Positions 1 through 6,563 of a stretch of DNA of 17,651 bases are shown here, piece after piece. This stretch comes from an uncultured Eggerthellaceae bacterium (GTDB taxonomy: Bacteria; Actinomycetota; Coriobacteriia; Coriobacteriales; Eggerthellaceae). Under the pieces are notes generated by a model that saw only the letters and a list, made by a program, of their open reading frames with translations, was not told the DNA's origin and searched no databases. The stretch is from assembly GCA_910588435.1 (NCBI GenBank), contig CAJUPL010000036.1, forward strand, positions 1-17,651, read 5' to 3'. The translations under genes were made by a program, and so were the position numbers. The first letter of the stretch is position 1, and each line of letters opens with the position of its first letter.

Positions 1-144
1 GGCCTCGCTCCGCTCGGTCCGGTGTCGCGGGCACGCTGTGCCCGCTCCTTTTATAACGGCCTTTAACTTCTATTCATGTTCCATGAATAGAAGTAGCGGC
101 CTTGATGTCATTGACCTTCTGGGTCATATATTGGGTTGCAACCC
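1..144 (+). repeat. Three-hairpin framed block, copy A (left end cut by window)
   Basis: The copy starts with a 22-nt GC-rich lead, GGCCTCGCTCC... (1-22), identical to 153-174 and 5878-5899. Then come hairpin 1 (GCGGGCAC 27-34, loop GCT, GTGCCCGC 38-45), the tail TCCTTTTATAA, frame 1 CGGCCTTTAAC (57-67), and hairpin 2, a perfect 12-bp stem (CTTCTATTCATG 67-78, loop TTC, arm 82-93). Frame 2 TAGCGGCCTTG (94-104) and hairpin 3 (TGACC 112-116 with GGTCA 122-126) follow. A 12-nt perfect palindrome GGGTTGCAACCC lies at 133-144. The frames match copies B, C and D, but none of the three stems here is shared with them. It contains no credible gene. Confidence 0.85.
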
Positions 145-285
145 CATCCTTCGGCCTCGCTCCGCTCGGTCCGGCTTACGGGATAGGTGCACCATGTGCA
201 CCTATCCCGCTTCATTAACTGCGGCCTTTAACTTTGCATGTGCAAGCACAAGCAAAGTAGCGGCCTTGGGGCGCATGCGCGCCCC
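145..285 (+). repeat. Three-hairpin framed block, copy B
   Basis: This is a tandem second copy directly after copy A. The lead is at 145-174. Hairpin 1 has a 14-bp stem (CGGGATAGGTGCAC 179-192, loop CAT, arm 196-209) and the tail CTTCATTAACT. Frame 1 is GCGGCCTTTAAC (221-232). Hairpin 2 is CTTTGCATGTGC (232-243), loop AA, GCACAAGCAAAG (246-257), with one A-A mismatch that is a proper pair in copy C. Frame 2 is TAGCGGCCTTG (258-268). Hairpin 3 is GGGGCGC (268-274), loop ATGC, GCGCCCC (279-285). It is nearly identical to copy C at 5870-6010, so one of the two arose by recent duplication or conversion. Confidence 0.88.
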
Positions 286-439
286 GTTCTGGGCAAGGCA
301 TGAACCTTGATCATGCGCGGTTCCGCATGCCAATGGGTGGCAAGGCACAAATGCGGTGCCTTGCCCTACGTCCACCAGAGGCTCAGCCTTTGGTCAGGAC
401 CGTCATCAACAAGGTAGGTGTTTCTGGTTGACGTAGGGC
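286..439 (+). repeat. Tail of the composite repeat: two hairpins, then a long-loop inverted repeat
   Basis: A small hairpin CATGCG (312-317)/CGCATG (324-329) is followed by a perfect 10-bp hairpin GGCAAGGCAC (339-348), loop AAATGCG, GTGCCTTGCC (356-365). Then GCCCTACGTC (363-372) is repeated in inverted form as GACGTAGGGC (430-439), leaving a 57-nt loop. The pairing extends inward, ACCAGA 374-379 with TCTGGT 423-428, after one mismatch. The loop holds the string CATCAACAA, also found in the equivalent loop at 6097-6152. The same order follows copy C (6036-6162). No coding function is supported. Confidence 0.8.
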
Positions 440-570
440 TACGTTGCCCTGAGCCGTGCGAGGATCTGAACGTACGGCGAAGAAGTGCCCTTGGGGTGCA
501 TCGCTCTTATGGCGTGCCGCAACGCGGCAGCTCAGAACGCTGGCGTGCGCAACTCAGCAGCAACCCCTCA
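440..570 (+). repeat. Connector between the composite repeat and the GNNA hairpin chain
   Basis: The first part (440-508) shows little structure. From 509 the sequence aligns with 6177-6240: both contain GGCGTGCCGCAACGC and run through degenerate, related sequence into the GTGGGC that opens the hairpin chain. A hairpin TGCCGC (515-520), loop AAC, GCGGCA (524-529) is complete here but has lost one pair in the other copy. This shows that the first and second repeat regions are colinear over about 550 bp and are not independent insertions. Confidence 0.6.
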
Positions 571-700
571 TCTGTGGGCGGCTGCATTGCAGCCGCAGTT
601 GCGCGCCAGCGCAACGTAACTTGCCTGACAGGGCAAGAACACCCGGATGCTAGCAACTGGTCAGGCAACCTAGCCTGGCGCAGACCAATCATCTGGTCAG
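571..700 (+). repeat. GNNA hairpin chain, copy R1
   Basis: Four stems occur in series. h1 is GCGGCTG (578-584)/CAGCCGC (590-596). h2 is GTTGCGC (598-604), loop GCCA, GCGCAAC (609-615). Next comes the fixed spacer CGTAAC. h3 is TTGCCT (621-626), loop GACA, GGGCAA (631-636), with a U-G closing pair. Then comes the fixed string GAACACCCGGA. h4 is CAGGC (662-666)/GCCTG (673-677), followed by GGCGCAGACC. The stretch 701-779 up to the next gene holds no clear promoter or repeat. Confidence 0.85.
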
Positions 701-779
701 GATGCCATGCAGGGCAAAGGCATGTTTTTCTGTCTGATAGCTTGCAATTGGATGACATTTACGGGATGATTTCACGGAT

Positions 780-1898
780 ATGGCAAAACGCAGCAAATAC
801 ATCAAATGCCTTAAGCCTTGCATGATGGCCTTCATTGCCATCCTGTGCTCGGCATCCTTGGCTTTCGCAACGCCGCTTGCGGCTCTCGCAGAGGCATCCA
901 AGTCAGCTCCAACTGACGTGGCATCCGCAGAGGTCCAGTATGAGAGCGCAGAGGCAGCTCTTGAAGCGGCAGAAGAGAAGCTGGCCGCCATCACCGCAGA
1001 GTACGAAGAGCTCTCCGGGCAGGTTGATGAGCTGCAGGCGAAGATAGATGAGCTGGCCGGGAAGGTGCTAGAAGCGCAAGCCTCTATGCTGGAAGGCCGG
1101 AGCGTCCTCTCCAACACTGCAGTGTATGAGTACAGGTCCTCTTCCATGTCAACGTTCCTTGACTCCATCCTAGGCGCCAGCAGCTGGAAAGAGCTCTCGC
1201 GCAACGTTGAGTACGTTGAGAAGATCATGGACCAGCAATCCGAAGAGGTTGAGAAGCAGAAGGAGCTCAAGGACGAGTTCACGCAGGTCTCCAACCAGCT
1301 GACCGCTCAGAAGAACGAGCAGGATGAGAAGCTTGAGGTGCTGAACTCCAAGCGGAGCGAGGCTGCTGCCGTGGTGAACGAAGCGGCCGAATACGCTGAT
1401 GAGAGCTCTGAGAAGCTGGCGGAGCTGAAAGAGCAGGCTGAGCAGTTCATCTGGAAGTCAGAAGACCCTGCACCTGAGATCTCAGATGACGCGAACACCA
1501 TCGAACGCGATGACGTCATCTCTAACAACACCCCCTCCGTGCCGGACCCGTCGCCTTCGCCAAGCGTTGGCGAATACAGGACAGGCGTGGCGTCCGCATA
1601 CGGCGGCTCATCTGACCCCGGCACGCCCAATCCTGGCATCACGGCCACAGGCGCCATCTGCGATGACTATTCCACAGGTGTTGCCATCCCCATGTCAATG
1701 CCCAATTACAGGAGCTATTTCGGAAGGACCGTTGAGATCGTCTACAACGGCATGACGGTGTATGCAACCGTGAATGACTGCGGCTCCATGGGCGGCGGCT
1801 CGCGCGCCCTTGACCTCCAGCCCGGCGTGTTCAAGGCGTTCGGCTATGGGGATTGCTACGCTTGGGGCATCCGCACGGTCAAGTACCGCTTCCTGTGA
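780..1898 (+). CDS. Secreted coiled-coil protein with C-terminal double-psi beta-barrel domain (cell-wall associated)
   Basis: The product has 372 residues. Residues 1-38 look like a Sec signal peptide: Lys/Arg at 3-11, a hydrophobic run MMAFIAILCSASLAFA, then ATPLAALA with a likely cleavage near Ala-Leu-Ala. Residues 45-240 are rich in Glu, Ala, Lys and Gln with heptad character and few prolines, a long coiled coil like the N-terminal part of PcsB/CwlO-type peptidoglycan hydrolases. A Ser/Pro/Asp linker (about 240-272, PSVPDPSPSPS) leads into an RlpA/expansin-like double-psi barrel (about 275-372). That domain has GVASAYGG, TGVAIPMS, GRTVEIVYNG, a conserved-looking NDCG and ALDLQPGVFKAFG. 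Its likely role is binding or cutting the cell wall, with the coiled coil for regulation or membrane-side docking. The ATG at 780 is chosen because it keeps the charged signal n-region, though its ribosome site (GGGA near 764) is weak; ATG 819 is an alternative. The enzymatic activity is inferred, not shown. Confidence 0.85.
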   Translation: MAKRSKYIKCLKPCMMAFIAILCSASLAFATPLAALAEASKSAPTDVASAEVQYESAEAALEAAEEKLAAITAEYEELSGQVDELQAKIDELAGKVLEAQASMLEGRSVLSNTAVYEYRSSSMSTFLDSILGASSWKELSRNVEYVEKIMDQQSEEVEKQKELKDEFTQVSNQLTAQKNEQDEKLEVLNSKRSEAAAVVNEAAEYADESSEKLAELKEQAEQFIWKSEDPAPEISDDANTIERDDVISNNTPSVPDPSPSPSVGEYRTGVASAYGGSSDPGTPNPGITATGAICDDYSTGVAIPMSMPNYRSYFGRTVEIVYNGMTVYATVNDCGSMGGGSRALDLQPGVFKAFGYGDCYAWGIRTVKYRFL

Positions 1899-1948
1899 TG
1901 TGCGCGCTGCTGCGCCGTCTGCTCACGCAAAAGCTGCGCCGCAATGCT

Positions 1949-1954
1949 TATAAT
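1949..1954 (+). promoter_or_regulatory. Candidate -10 box for pheST
   Basis: A perfect TATAAT lies 34 bp before the pheS start codon, in the 89-bp gap after the preceding gene. No convincing TTGACA is present 16-18 bp upstream, so the -35 is weak or unused. Transcription would begin near 1961, leaving a leader of about 27 nt. That is too short for a T-box or a leader peptide, so this pheST operon shows no sign of attenuation. Confidence 0.6.
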
Positions 1955-1987
1955 CTCGTCTAGTTCGATCGACATCAGGAGATAGCA

Positions 1988-3049
1988 ATGGATATCATCG
2001 AAGAGCTTGACTCTTTGCAGCATGACGTCTTGGCGCGGATCAAGGCCGCTGAGGACACAGCAGCCCTTGAGGAGATACGCGTCTCAGTGCTTGGGAAATC
2101 CGGCACGCTCACAGCCCACCTTCGCAACATGGGAAGCGTTCCCAAGGAGCAGAAGGCAGAGGTTGGGCGCGCGCTCAACGAGGCCAGGCAGGCCGTTGAG
2201 GAGGCTCTTGCAGGCGCGAAGGACGTCCTGTCAAAGGCTGAGCTTGAGGCGGCCATTGCATCTGATGCAGTTGACATCACGCTTCCAGGGCGCCATCAGC
2301 ACATAGGCAGCCGCCATCTGATCAATCGCCTGATAGATGAGATATCTGAGATCTTCTTGGGGCTTGGCTATTCGGTCATCGAAGGGCCCGAGGTTGAGAC
2401 TGACTACTACAACTTCGAAGCGCTGAATGCTCCTGCTGATCATCCCAGTCGCTCCATGCAGGACACGTTCTACGTTCGCGACATGACCGGCGCTGAGAGC
2501 GCCGTTCGCGGGGAGTCTAACCTTCTCCTCCGCACGCAGACATCTGGCGTGCAGGTGCATGCCATGGAAGATCAGCCCATGCCCATCTACGTGATCGCTC
2601 CCGGCAAGGTGTACAGGCGTGATGTAGCAGACGCTTCGCACCTGCCGCAGTTCCACCAGATAGAAGGCCTTGTGGTTGACAAGGGGATCACCTTCGGAGA
2701 CCTCAAGGGCACGCTTGAATATATGTGCAAGGCCATCTTCGGCGAAGATCGCAAGACCCGCTTCCGCGCGCATTACTTCCCGTTCACGGAACCTTCCGCT
2801 GAGGTTGACGTCAGCTGCGGCATCTGCCACGGAGAGGGCTGCCGCATGTGCAAGCACACCGGCTGGCTTGAGATCTTGGGTTGCGGCATGGTGGACCCGA
2901 ACGTCCTTCAGATGAGCGGGATTGACCCTGAGGTGTATTCAGGATTCGCATTCGGCATGGGCGTTGAGCGCATCGCCTGCTTGAAGTATGACGTGCCGGA
3001 TCTTCGAATGCTGTTAGACGGAGATATGAGATTCCTTGAACAATTCTAA
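1988..3049 (+). CDS. pheS: Phenylalanyl-tRNA synthetase alpha subunit
   Basis: This is the catalytic subunit of the (alpha-beta)2 synthetase that charges tRNA-Phe in the cytoplasm. Its 353 residues are the usual length. An N-terminal coiled-coil arm (residues 1-85) precedes the class II catalytic core. The core has SRSMQDTFYV, LLRTQTSGVQVHAM, KVYRRDVADASHLPQFHQIEG and a C-terminal GFAFGMGVERIACLKY, which is motif 3 with its arginine. Four cysteines, C277-x2-C280-x4-C285-x2-C288, sit just before KHTGWLEILGCGMV; this cysteine cluster is common in bacterial PheS and could hold zinc. The start ATG is 7 nt after AGGAG (1977-1981). It is followed after 42 nt by pheT, with no terminator between, so the two are cotranscribed. 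Confidence 0.98.
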   Translation: MDIIEELDSLQHDVLARIKAAEDTAALEEIRVSVLGKSGTLTAHLRNMGSVPKEQKAEVGRALNEARQAVEEALAGAKDVLSKAELEAAIASDAVDITLPGRHQHIGSRHLINRLIDEISEIFLGLGYSVIEGPEVETDYYNFEALNAPADHPSRSMQDTFYVRDMTGAESAVRGESNLLLRTQTSGVQVHAMEDQPMPIYVIAPGKVYRRDVADASHLPQFHQIEGLVVDKGITFGDLKGTLEYMCKAIFGEDRKTRFRAHYFPFTEPSAEVDVSCGICHGEGCRMCKHTGWLEILGCGMVDPNVLQMSGIDPEVYSGFAFGMGVERIACLKYDVPDLRMLLDGDMRFLEQF

Positions 3050-3091
3050 GAGCTTCGCCGAGTTTCGCACATCTGAGAAAGAAGAGAGAAC

Positions 3092-5566
3092 ATGCTGCTT
3101 TCGCTTGATTGGGTTTCAGAATACGTAAAAGTGCCAGAGGACACGCAGGCCTTCTGTGACAGGCTTGACCTCACCGGCACGGGCGTTGAGGGCGTGGAGA
3201 CGCTTGGGGACACGTTCGATCGCATCTACACCGCGAAGATCCTGAAGAAGGAGCATCACCCGGATTCAGACCATATGTGGGTGTGCACCGTTGATGTGGG
3301 TGAGGCGAACCTGGGTGATGACGGGAAGCCTGAGCCTTTGCAGATCGTCTGCGGTGCCCAGAACTTCAACGAAGGGGACCACATCGTCACGGCCTTGGTG
3401 GGCGCGGTGCTCCCGGGGGACGTCAAGATCAAGAAGTCCAAGCTGCGCGGCGTTGCAAGCTGCGGCATGAACTGCTCTGAGCGTGAGCTGGGGCTTGGCT
3501 CTGACCATGACGGCATCATCATCCTGCCGGAGGATGCGCCCATCGGCATGCCGTACTCTGAGTACCTTGCGAACACGGATACGGTGCTAGACCTTGAGAT
3601 CACCCCTAACAGGCCTGATTGCCTGTCCGTCACGGGCCTTGCTCGCGAGATAGGTGCCATGTATCAGGAGCCGTGGGCAGATCCTCTGCCCCAAGATGCG
3701 GCGAAGCTCGAGCAGCACATCTCAGGTGCGCCGGTGGATCAGAGCGTCACTGTCAGCATACAAGATGCTGACAGGGCGGCTAGATACAACGCGCGCGTGA
3801 TAGAGAACGTGAAGGTGGGGCCCTCGCCTGAGTGGCTTGCGAAGCGCGTTGCAGCATCTGGTGCTCGCTCCATCAACAACGTGGTGGATGTGACCAACTA
3901 CATCCTCTTCCTGTACGGACAGCCCCTGCACGCGTTCGACTATAACAGCCTGGTTGGCAAGGACGGCATGGCGAACGTCATCGTGCGCCCGGCGAAGGAC
4001 GGCGAGGAGTTCACCACTCTTGACGGGCAGGAGCGCACCCTCACCTCTGACATGACGGTCATCGCCACCCCTAAGCGTGCGGTGGCGCTTGCCGGCGTCA
4101 TGGGCGGCCTTGACTCTGAGGTTGAGGACGATACCACCACCATCCTGCTTGAGACGGCCACCTTCTCACGCGCCCACACATCCCGCACCTCTAGGAACCT
4201 CTCGCTCATATCAGAGGCTTCTCTTCGCTATGAGCGCGGCGTGGACGCGGCTCCCATAGAGGAGATATCGAAGGCGGCTGCGGCGCTGATCGCAGAGGTG
4301 TCAGGCGGCACCGTTCGCCCTGGGTGCGTTGACGTCTACCTTGATCAGCCAGAACAGCATGACCTCACCTTCCGCATCTCTCGCTTCAACCAGATGATGG
4401 GCGCAGAGATACCGGAGTCATTCATCAAGGACATCCTGGAGCGTTTGGGTTGCCAGGTTGAGGGCACGGATGACGCGAACGTGCTCCGTGTGATCACGCC
4501 CACCTTCAGGCCAGACCTTGAGCGCGAGATAGACCTCTATGAGGAGGTCTTGCGCCTCTGGGGCATGGACAGGATAGCCTCAACGCTGCCCGCATCGCCT
4601 GATCGCGTGGGCACGCGCAGCCGTGAGCAGGACATCCGTCGCACTATAGACTTCACGCTTCGCGCAAGCGGCCTCTCAGAGACCATGACATACTCCTTCG
4701 CTGATGCGAAGGATGCAGAGCGCATCCGCATGGAGGGCGTGCTCCCAGGGGAGGCAGTTGAGCTGCTGAACCCCATGAACGCGGATCACGCCATCATGCG
4801 CCGCTCCATCTTCCCGGGGCTCCTTCGCAGCGTTGAGCACAACCAGGCGCATGGCGTGCAGGATATCCAGCTCTATGAGATCGGCGAGGTGTTCTCAACG
4901 TCTGAGGGGCGCGAGAAGCCGAAGGAGACCACGAAGCTTGCGGCTGTCATGGTTGGCGCCATGGGCCCTGTGGCTTGGAATGCCAAGCGCGTGCCGTTCG
5001 ACTTCTTCGATGCGAAGGGCGTCTGCGAAGCCATCGTCCACGAGCTTGCTATCCCGAAGCTGCACTTCAAGCCGCTCACTGAAGAGGAGGCGCCATTCCT
5101 CCAGCCTGGGCGCGCGGCGAAGGTCTACTCTGCCGGTGCTGAGCTTGGTTGGGTTGGTGAGCTGCATCCGCTGGCAACTGCTGCCTTTGATGTTGAAGGC
5201 CCCGTTGCTGCGTTCGAACTGGACATGAAGGCGCTCGTGAAGGCCTCCCAGCTTGCTCGTGACTACATTGATGTGCCAGCATTCCCCGCGGTTGAGGTGG
5301 ACCAGGCGTTCGTGGTGGACGAGGATGTCACCCATGAGCGCATGGAGCAGGTGATGACATCAGCTGGCGGCAAGCTCTTGGAGAGAGTGGCTCTCTTCGA
5401 TGTGTACAGGGATGATGAGCGCATTGGCGCTGGCAAGAAGTCCATGGCGTACCACCTGACCTATCGCGCGCCCGAGCGCACGCTCACCGCCGAAGAGGTT
5501 GAGAAGGCGCACAACAAGATGCTCAAGAAGGTACAGGGGGCAACCGGCGCCGAAGTGCGCGGATGA
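3092..5566 (+). CDS. pheT: Phenylalanyl-tRNA synthetase beta subunit
   Basis: This is the large partner of PheS, giving tRNA binding, editing and structural support. At 824 residues it matches the full-length bacterial form. In order it shows the OB-fold tRNA-binding domain (about 40-150, with KLRGVASCGMNCSERELGL), the B3/B4 editing region (NRPDCLSVTGLAREIG onward, then NNVVDVTNYILFLYGQPLHAFD), the B5 domain (about 405-475), the catalytic-like core (DLYEEVLRLWGMDRI and later), and the C-terminal anticodon-binding FDX-ACB domain (about 730-824, FPAVEVDQAFVVDEDV to ERTLTAEEVEKAHNKM). A purine-rich ribosome site (AAAGAAGAGAG) precedes the ATG. A hairpin follows 19 nt after the stop codon. Confidence 0.98.
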   Translation: MLLSLDWVSEYVKVPEDTQAFCDRLDLTGTGVEGVETLGDTFDRIYTAKILKKEHHPDSDHMWVCTVDVGEANLGDDGKPEPLQIVCGAQNFNEGDHIVTALVGAVLPGDVKIKKSKLRGVASCGMNCSERELGLGSDHDGIIILPEDAPIGMPYSEYLANTDTVLDLEITPNRPDCLSVTGLAREIGAMYQEPWADPLPQDAAKLEQHISGAPVDQSVTVSIQDADRAARYNARVIENVKVGPSPEWLAKRVAASGARSINNVVDVTNYILFLYGQPLHAFDYNSLVGKDGMANVIVRPAKDGEEFTTLDGQERTLTSDMTVIATPKRAVALAGVMGGLDSEVEDDTTTILLETATFSRAHTSRTSRNLSLISEASLRYERGVDAAPIEEISKAAAALIAEVSGGTVRPGCVDVYLDQPEQHDLTFRISRFNQMMGAEIPESFIKDILERLGCQVEGTDDANVLRVITPTFRPDLEREIDLYEEVLRLWGMDRIASTLPASPDRVGTRSREQDIRRTIDFTLRASGLSETMTYSFADAKDAERIRMEGVLPGEAVELLNPMNADHAIMRRSIFPGLLRSVEHNQAHGVQDIQLYEIGEVFSTSEGREKPKETTKLAAVMVGAMGPVAWNAKRVPFDFFDAKGVCEAIVHELAIPKLHFKPLTEEEAPFLQPGRAAKVYSAGAELGWVGELHPLATAAFDVEGPVAAFELDMKALVKASQLARDYIDVPAFPAVEVDQAFVVDEDVTHERMEQVMTSAGGKLLERVALFDVYRDDERIGAGKKSMAYHLTYRAPERTLTAEEVEKAHNKMLKKVQGATGAEVRG

Positions 5567-5573
5567 TTCTGCG

Positions 5574-5617
5574 CGTGACATTAGGCGTGACATTAGAACA
5601 CATCTAATGTCACGTTT
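5574..5617 (+). terminator. Hairpin terminator after pheT, with an extra direct copy of its left arm
   Basis: CGTGACATTAG (5586-5596) and CTAATGTCACG (5604-5614) form a perfect 11-bp stem with loop AACACAT, followed by only TTT. The same 11-mer CGTGACATTAG also occurs at 5574-5584, directly before the stem, so the right arm could pair with either copy. The short T-run makes this a weak or factor-assisted terminator. It abuts the 135-bp repeat P1. Confidence 0.7.
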
Positions 5618-5618
5618 C

Positions 5619-5753
5619 CCGGCTCCAACCCTCTTCCTGCTCGCCCGCGATGGCCGGCACCCTCGCTAGGCCTCAGGCTGGCGGTCGAATGTGGTTGGAT
5701 ATACCACATTCGCCCTTGCCTTCAGAAACGCTCGGGTACCAGCCATCGCATGC
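5619..5753 (+). repeat. 135-bp stem-loop repeat, copy P1
   Basis: It matches 17517-17651 at 130 of 135 positions without a gap, by my direct comparison. The outer stem is GCGATGGC (5647-5654) with GCCATCGC (5742-5749), continuing inward as GG/CC and ACCC/GGGT across two one-base mismatches. Inside is a perfect 10-bp hairpin CGAATGTGGT (5686-5695), loop TGGATAT, ACCACATTCG (5703-5712). The five differences all lie outside the stems. No reading frame in it resembles a known protein. Confidence 0.9.
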
Positions 5754-5869
5754 TTCGCCGCCAGTGAGTAGGGGAGGCATCGCCGTTTTCGTCGGGACCC
5801 CTTTCGGGACCCCTCCGAAAACTCGGCGGCTCAAGGCTGAACCTACATGTTCTTCCGACTAAATTTCCT
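5754..5869 (+). other. Connector between repeat P1 and framed block C
   Basis: This 116-bp stretch links the two repeat families. GCCGCC (5757-5762) pairs with GGCGGC (5825-5830), and inside it GTTTTCG (5785-5791) pairs with CGAAAAC (5816-5822), so it can fold as one long hairpin. GGGACCCC is directly repeated at 5794-5801 and 5806-5813 in the apical part. No coding signal is visible. Whether it belongs to the composite repeat cannot be tested, because the other P copy is cut off at the window end and the first copy lies before the window start. Confidence 0.5.
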
Positions 5870-6010
5870 CATCCTTCGGCCTCGCTCCGCTCGGTCCGGC
5901 TTACGGGATAGGTGCACACCGTGCACCTATCCCGCTTCATTCATTGCGGCCTTTAACTTTGCATGTGCTTGCACATGCAAAGTAGCGGCCTTGGGGCGCT
6001 CGCGCGCCCC
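5870..6010 (+). repeat. Three-hairpin framed block, copy C
   Basis: Lead 5870-5899. Hairpin 1 has a 14-bp stem (5904-5917, loop ACC, 5921-5934) with the tail CTTCATTCATT. Frame 1 is GCGGCCTTTAAC (5946-5957). Hairpin 2 is a perfect 12-bp stem CTTTGCATGTGC (5957-5968), loop TT, GCACATGCAAAG (5971-5982). Frame 2 is TAGCGGCCTTG (5983-5993). Hairpin 3 is GGGGCGC (5993-5999), loop TCGC, GCGCCCC (6004-6010). Compared with copy B, nearly all differences fall in loops or linkers, except one arm change that restores a pair. Confidence 0.88.
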
Positions 6011-6240
6011 ATTTCGGGTGAAGCTGCATCTTGCTCATGCGCGGTTCCGCATGCCAATGTGCGGCAAGGCACAAATGCGGTGCCTTGCCCTACGTCCACT
6101 AGAAACACCCTCATGTCCAACAACGCCATCAACAAAAGAGGTCTCTCAGGTTGACGTAGGGCACGCCACCGATCTTGTGGCGTGCCGCAACGCAGCAACA
6201 CAGACTGCTAGTGAACACAATTGAGTAGCACCCTTGTCAT
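6011..6240 (+). repeat. Composite repeat tail and connector, second copy
   Basis: This repeats the order seen at 286-570: hairpin CATGCG/CGCATG (6036-6053), the hairpin with stem GGCAAGGCAC and loop AAATGCG, then GCCCTACGTC (6087-6096) and GACGTAGGGC (6153-6162) around a 56-nt loop. The loop sequence has drifted strongly from the first copy apart from CATCAACAA, while both 10-nt arms are unchanged. From 6177 it aligns with 509-570 and runs into hairpin chain R2. Confidence 0.78.
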
Positions 6241-6389
6241 GTGGGCGCTTGCATCGCAAGCGCAGCATTGCGCTAGCAATGCGTAACTTGCCCGACAGGG
6301 CAAGAGCACCTGGAAGCTGGCAACTGGTCAGGCAAGCTTGCCTGGCGCAGACCAACAATCCTGGTGTTTCGGGCTGACACCCTCATTTC
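6241..6389 (+). repeat. GNNA hairpin chain, copy R2
   Basis: h1 is GCGCTTGC (6245-6252), loop ATC, GCAAGCGC (6256-6263). h2 is GCATTGC (6265-6271), loop GCTA, GCAATGC (6276-6282). h3 is TTGCCC (6288-6293), loop GACA, GGGCAA (6298-6303). h4 is a 16-nt perfect palindrome CAGGCAAGCTTGCCTG (6329-6344). A further small hairpin GGTGT (6363-6367)/ACACC (6377-6381) precedes the string CCCTCATTTCG. The h1 and h2 stems differ in sequence from R1 but pair fully; the spacer CGTAAC is unchanged. Confidence 0.85.
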
Positions 6390-6519
6390 GCTGTGCTATC
6401 GCACAGCTGCGTCGGCAATGCAGCCGCCCACTCTTGGGGGGCACAGCTGCGGCAAGCAATGCGAACGCCCACACTTGGGGGGCACAGCTGTGGCAAGCAA
6501 TGAAAGCGCCCACACATGG
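6390..6519 (-). repeat. Inverted array of 40-41 bp hairpin units closing R2
   Basis: Read on the - strand, these are further copies of the h1 unit. Starts of CACAGCTG on the + strand at 6402, 6442 and 6483 give a period of 40-41 bp. Each unit contains a CCCA(C/A) stretch and a G- or C-run, and its reverse complement (CCCCCC...GTGGGCG...GCAGC) matches the forward units at 8375-8436. The unit nearest the centre ends with GCTGTGC (6390-6396), loop TATC, GCACAGC (6401-6407). On the - strand this is an h2-type stem with a GATA loop. R2 is therefore flanked by units pointing at each other. Confidence 0.75.
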
Positions 6520-6563
6520 AAATAAGGAGCAGATGCTCCTTTCGCATGAACATCTTCTCCATG

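Noticed and set aside
56..104. Integron attC-like site, because of TTTAAC next to an imperfect palindrome
   Set aside because: The matching GTTRRRY core is absent, the flanking frames are direct rather than inverted repeats, and no integrase or cassette genes are present.
507..758. Open - strand frames through the repeats that encode similar peptides (LRQARLPDQLLASGC...) at 507-758, 8107-8559 and 17222-17533
   Set aside because: The similarity follows from the shared DNA repeat. The frames have no consistent start, ribosome site or length and are full of hairpin arms, so I treat them as chance open frames.
418..825. Open + strand frame covering repeat R1 and entering the next gene
   Set aside because: It is Arg/Ser/Cys-rich repeat translation in a different frame from the secreted protein gene, with no ribosome site.
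5754..5869. Remnant of an insertion sequence
   Set aside because: No transposase fragment or clear target duplication is visible; only hairpin-forming arms are seen.
6390..6519. CRISPR array
   Set aside because: The 40-41 bp periodic units have no unique spacers; the whole unit repeats with drift, and no cas gene is nearby.
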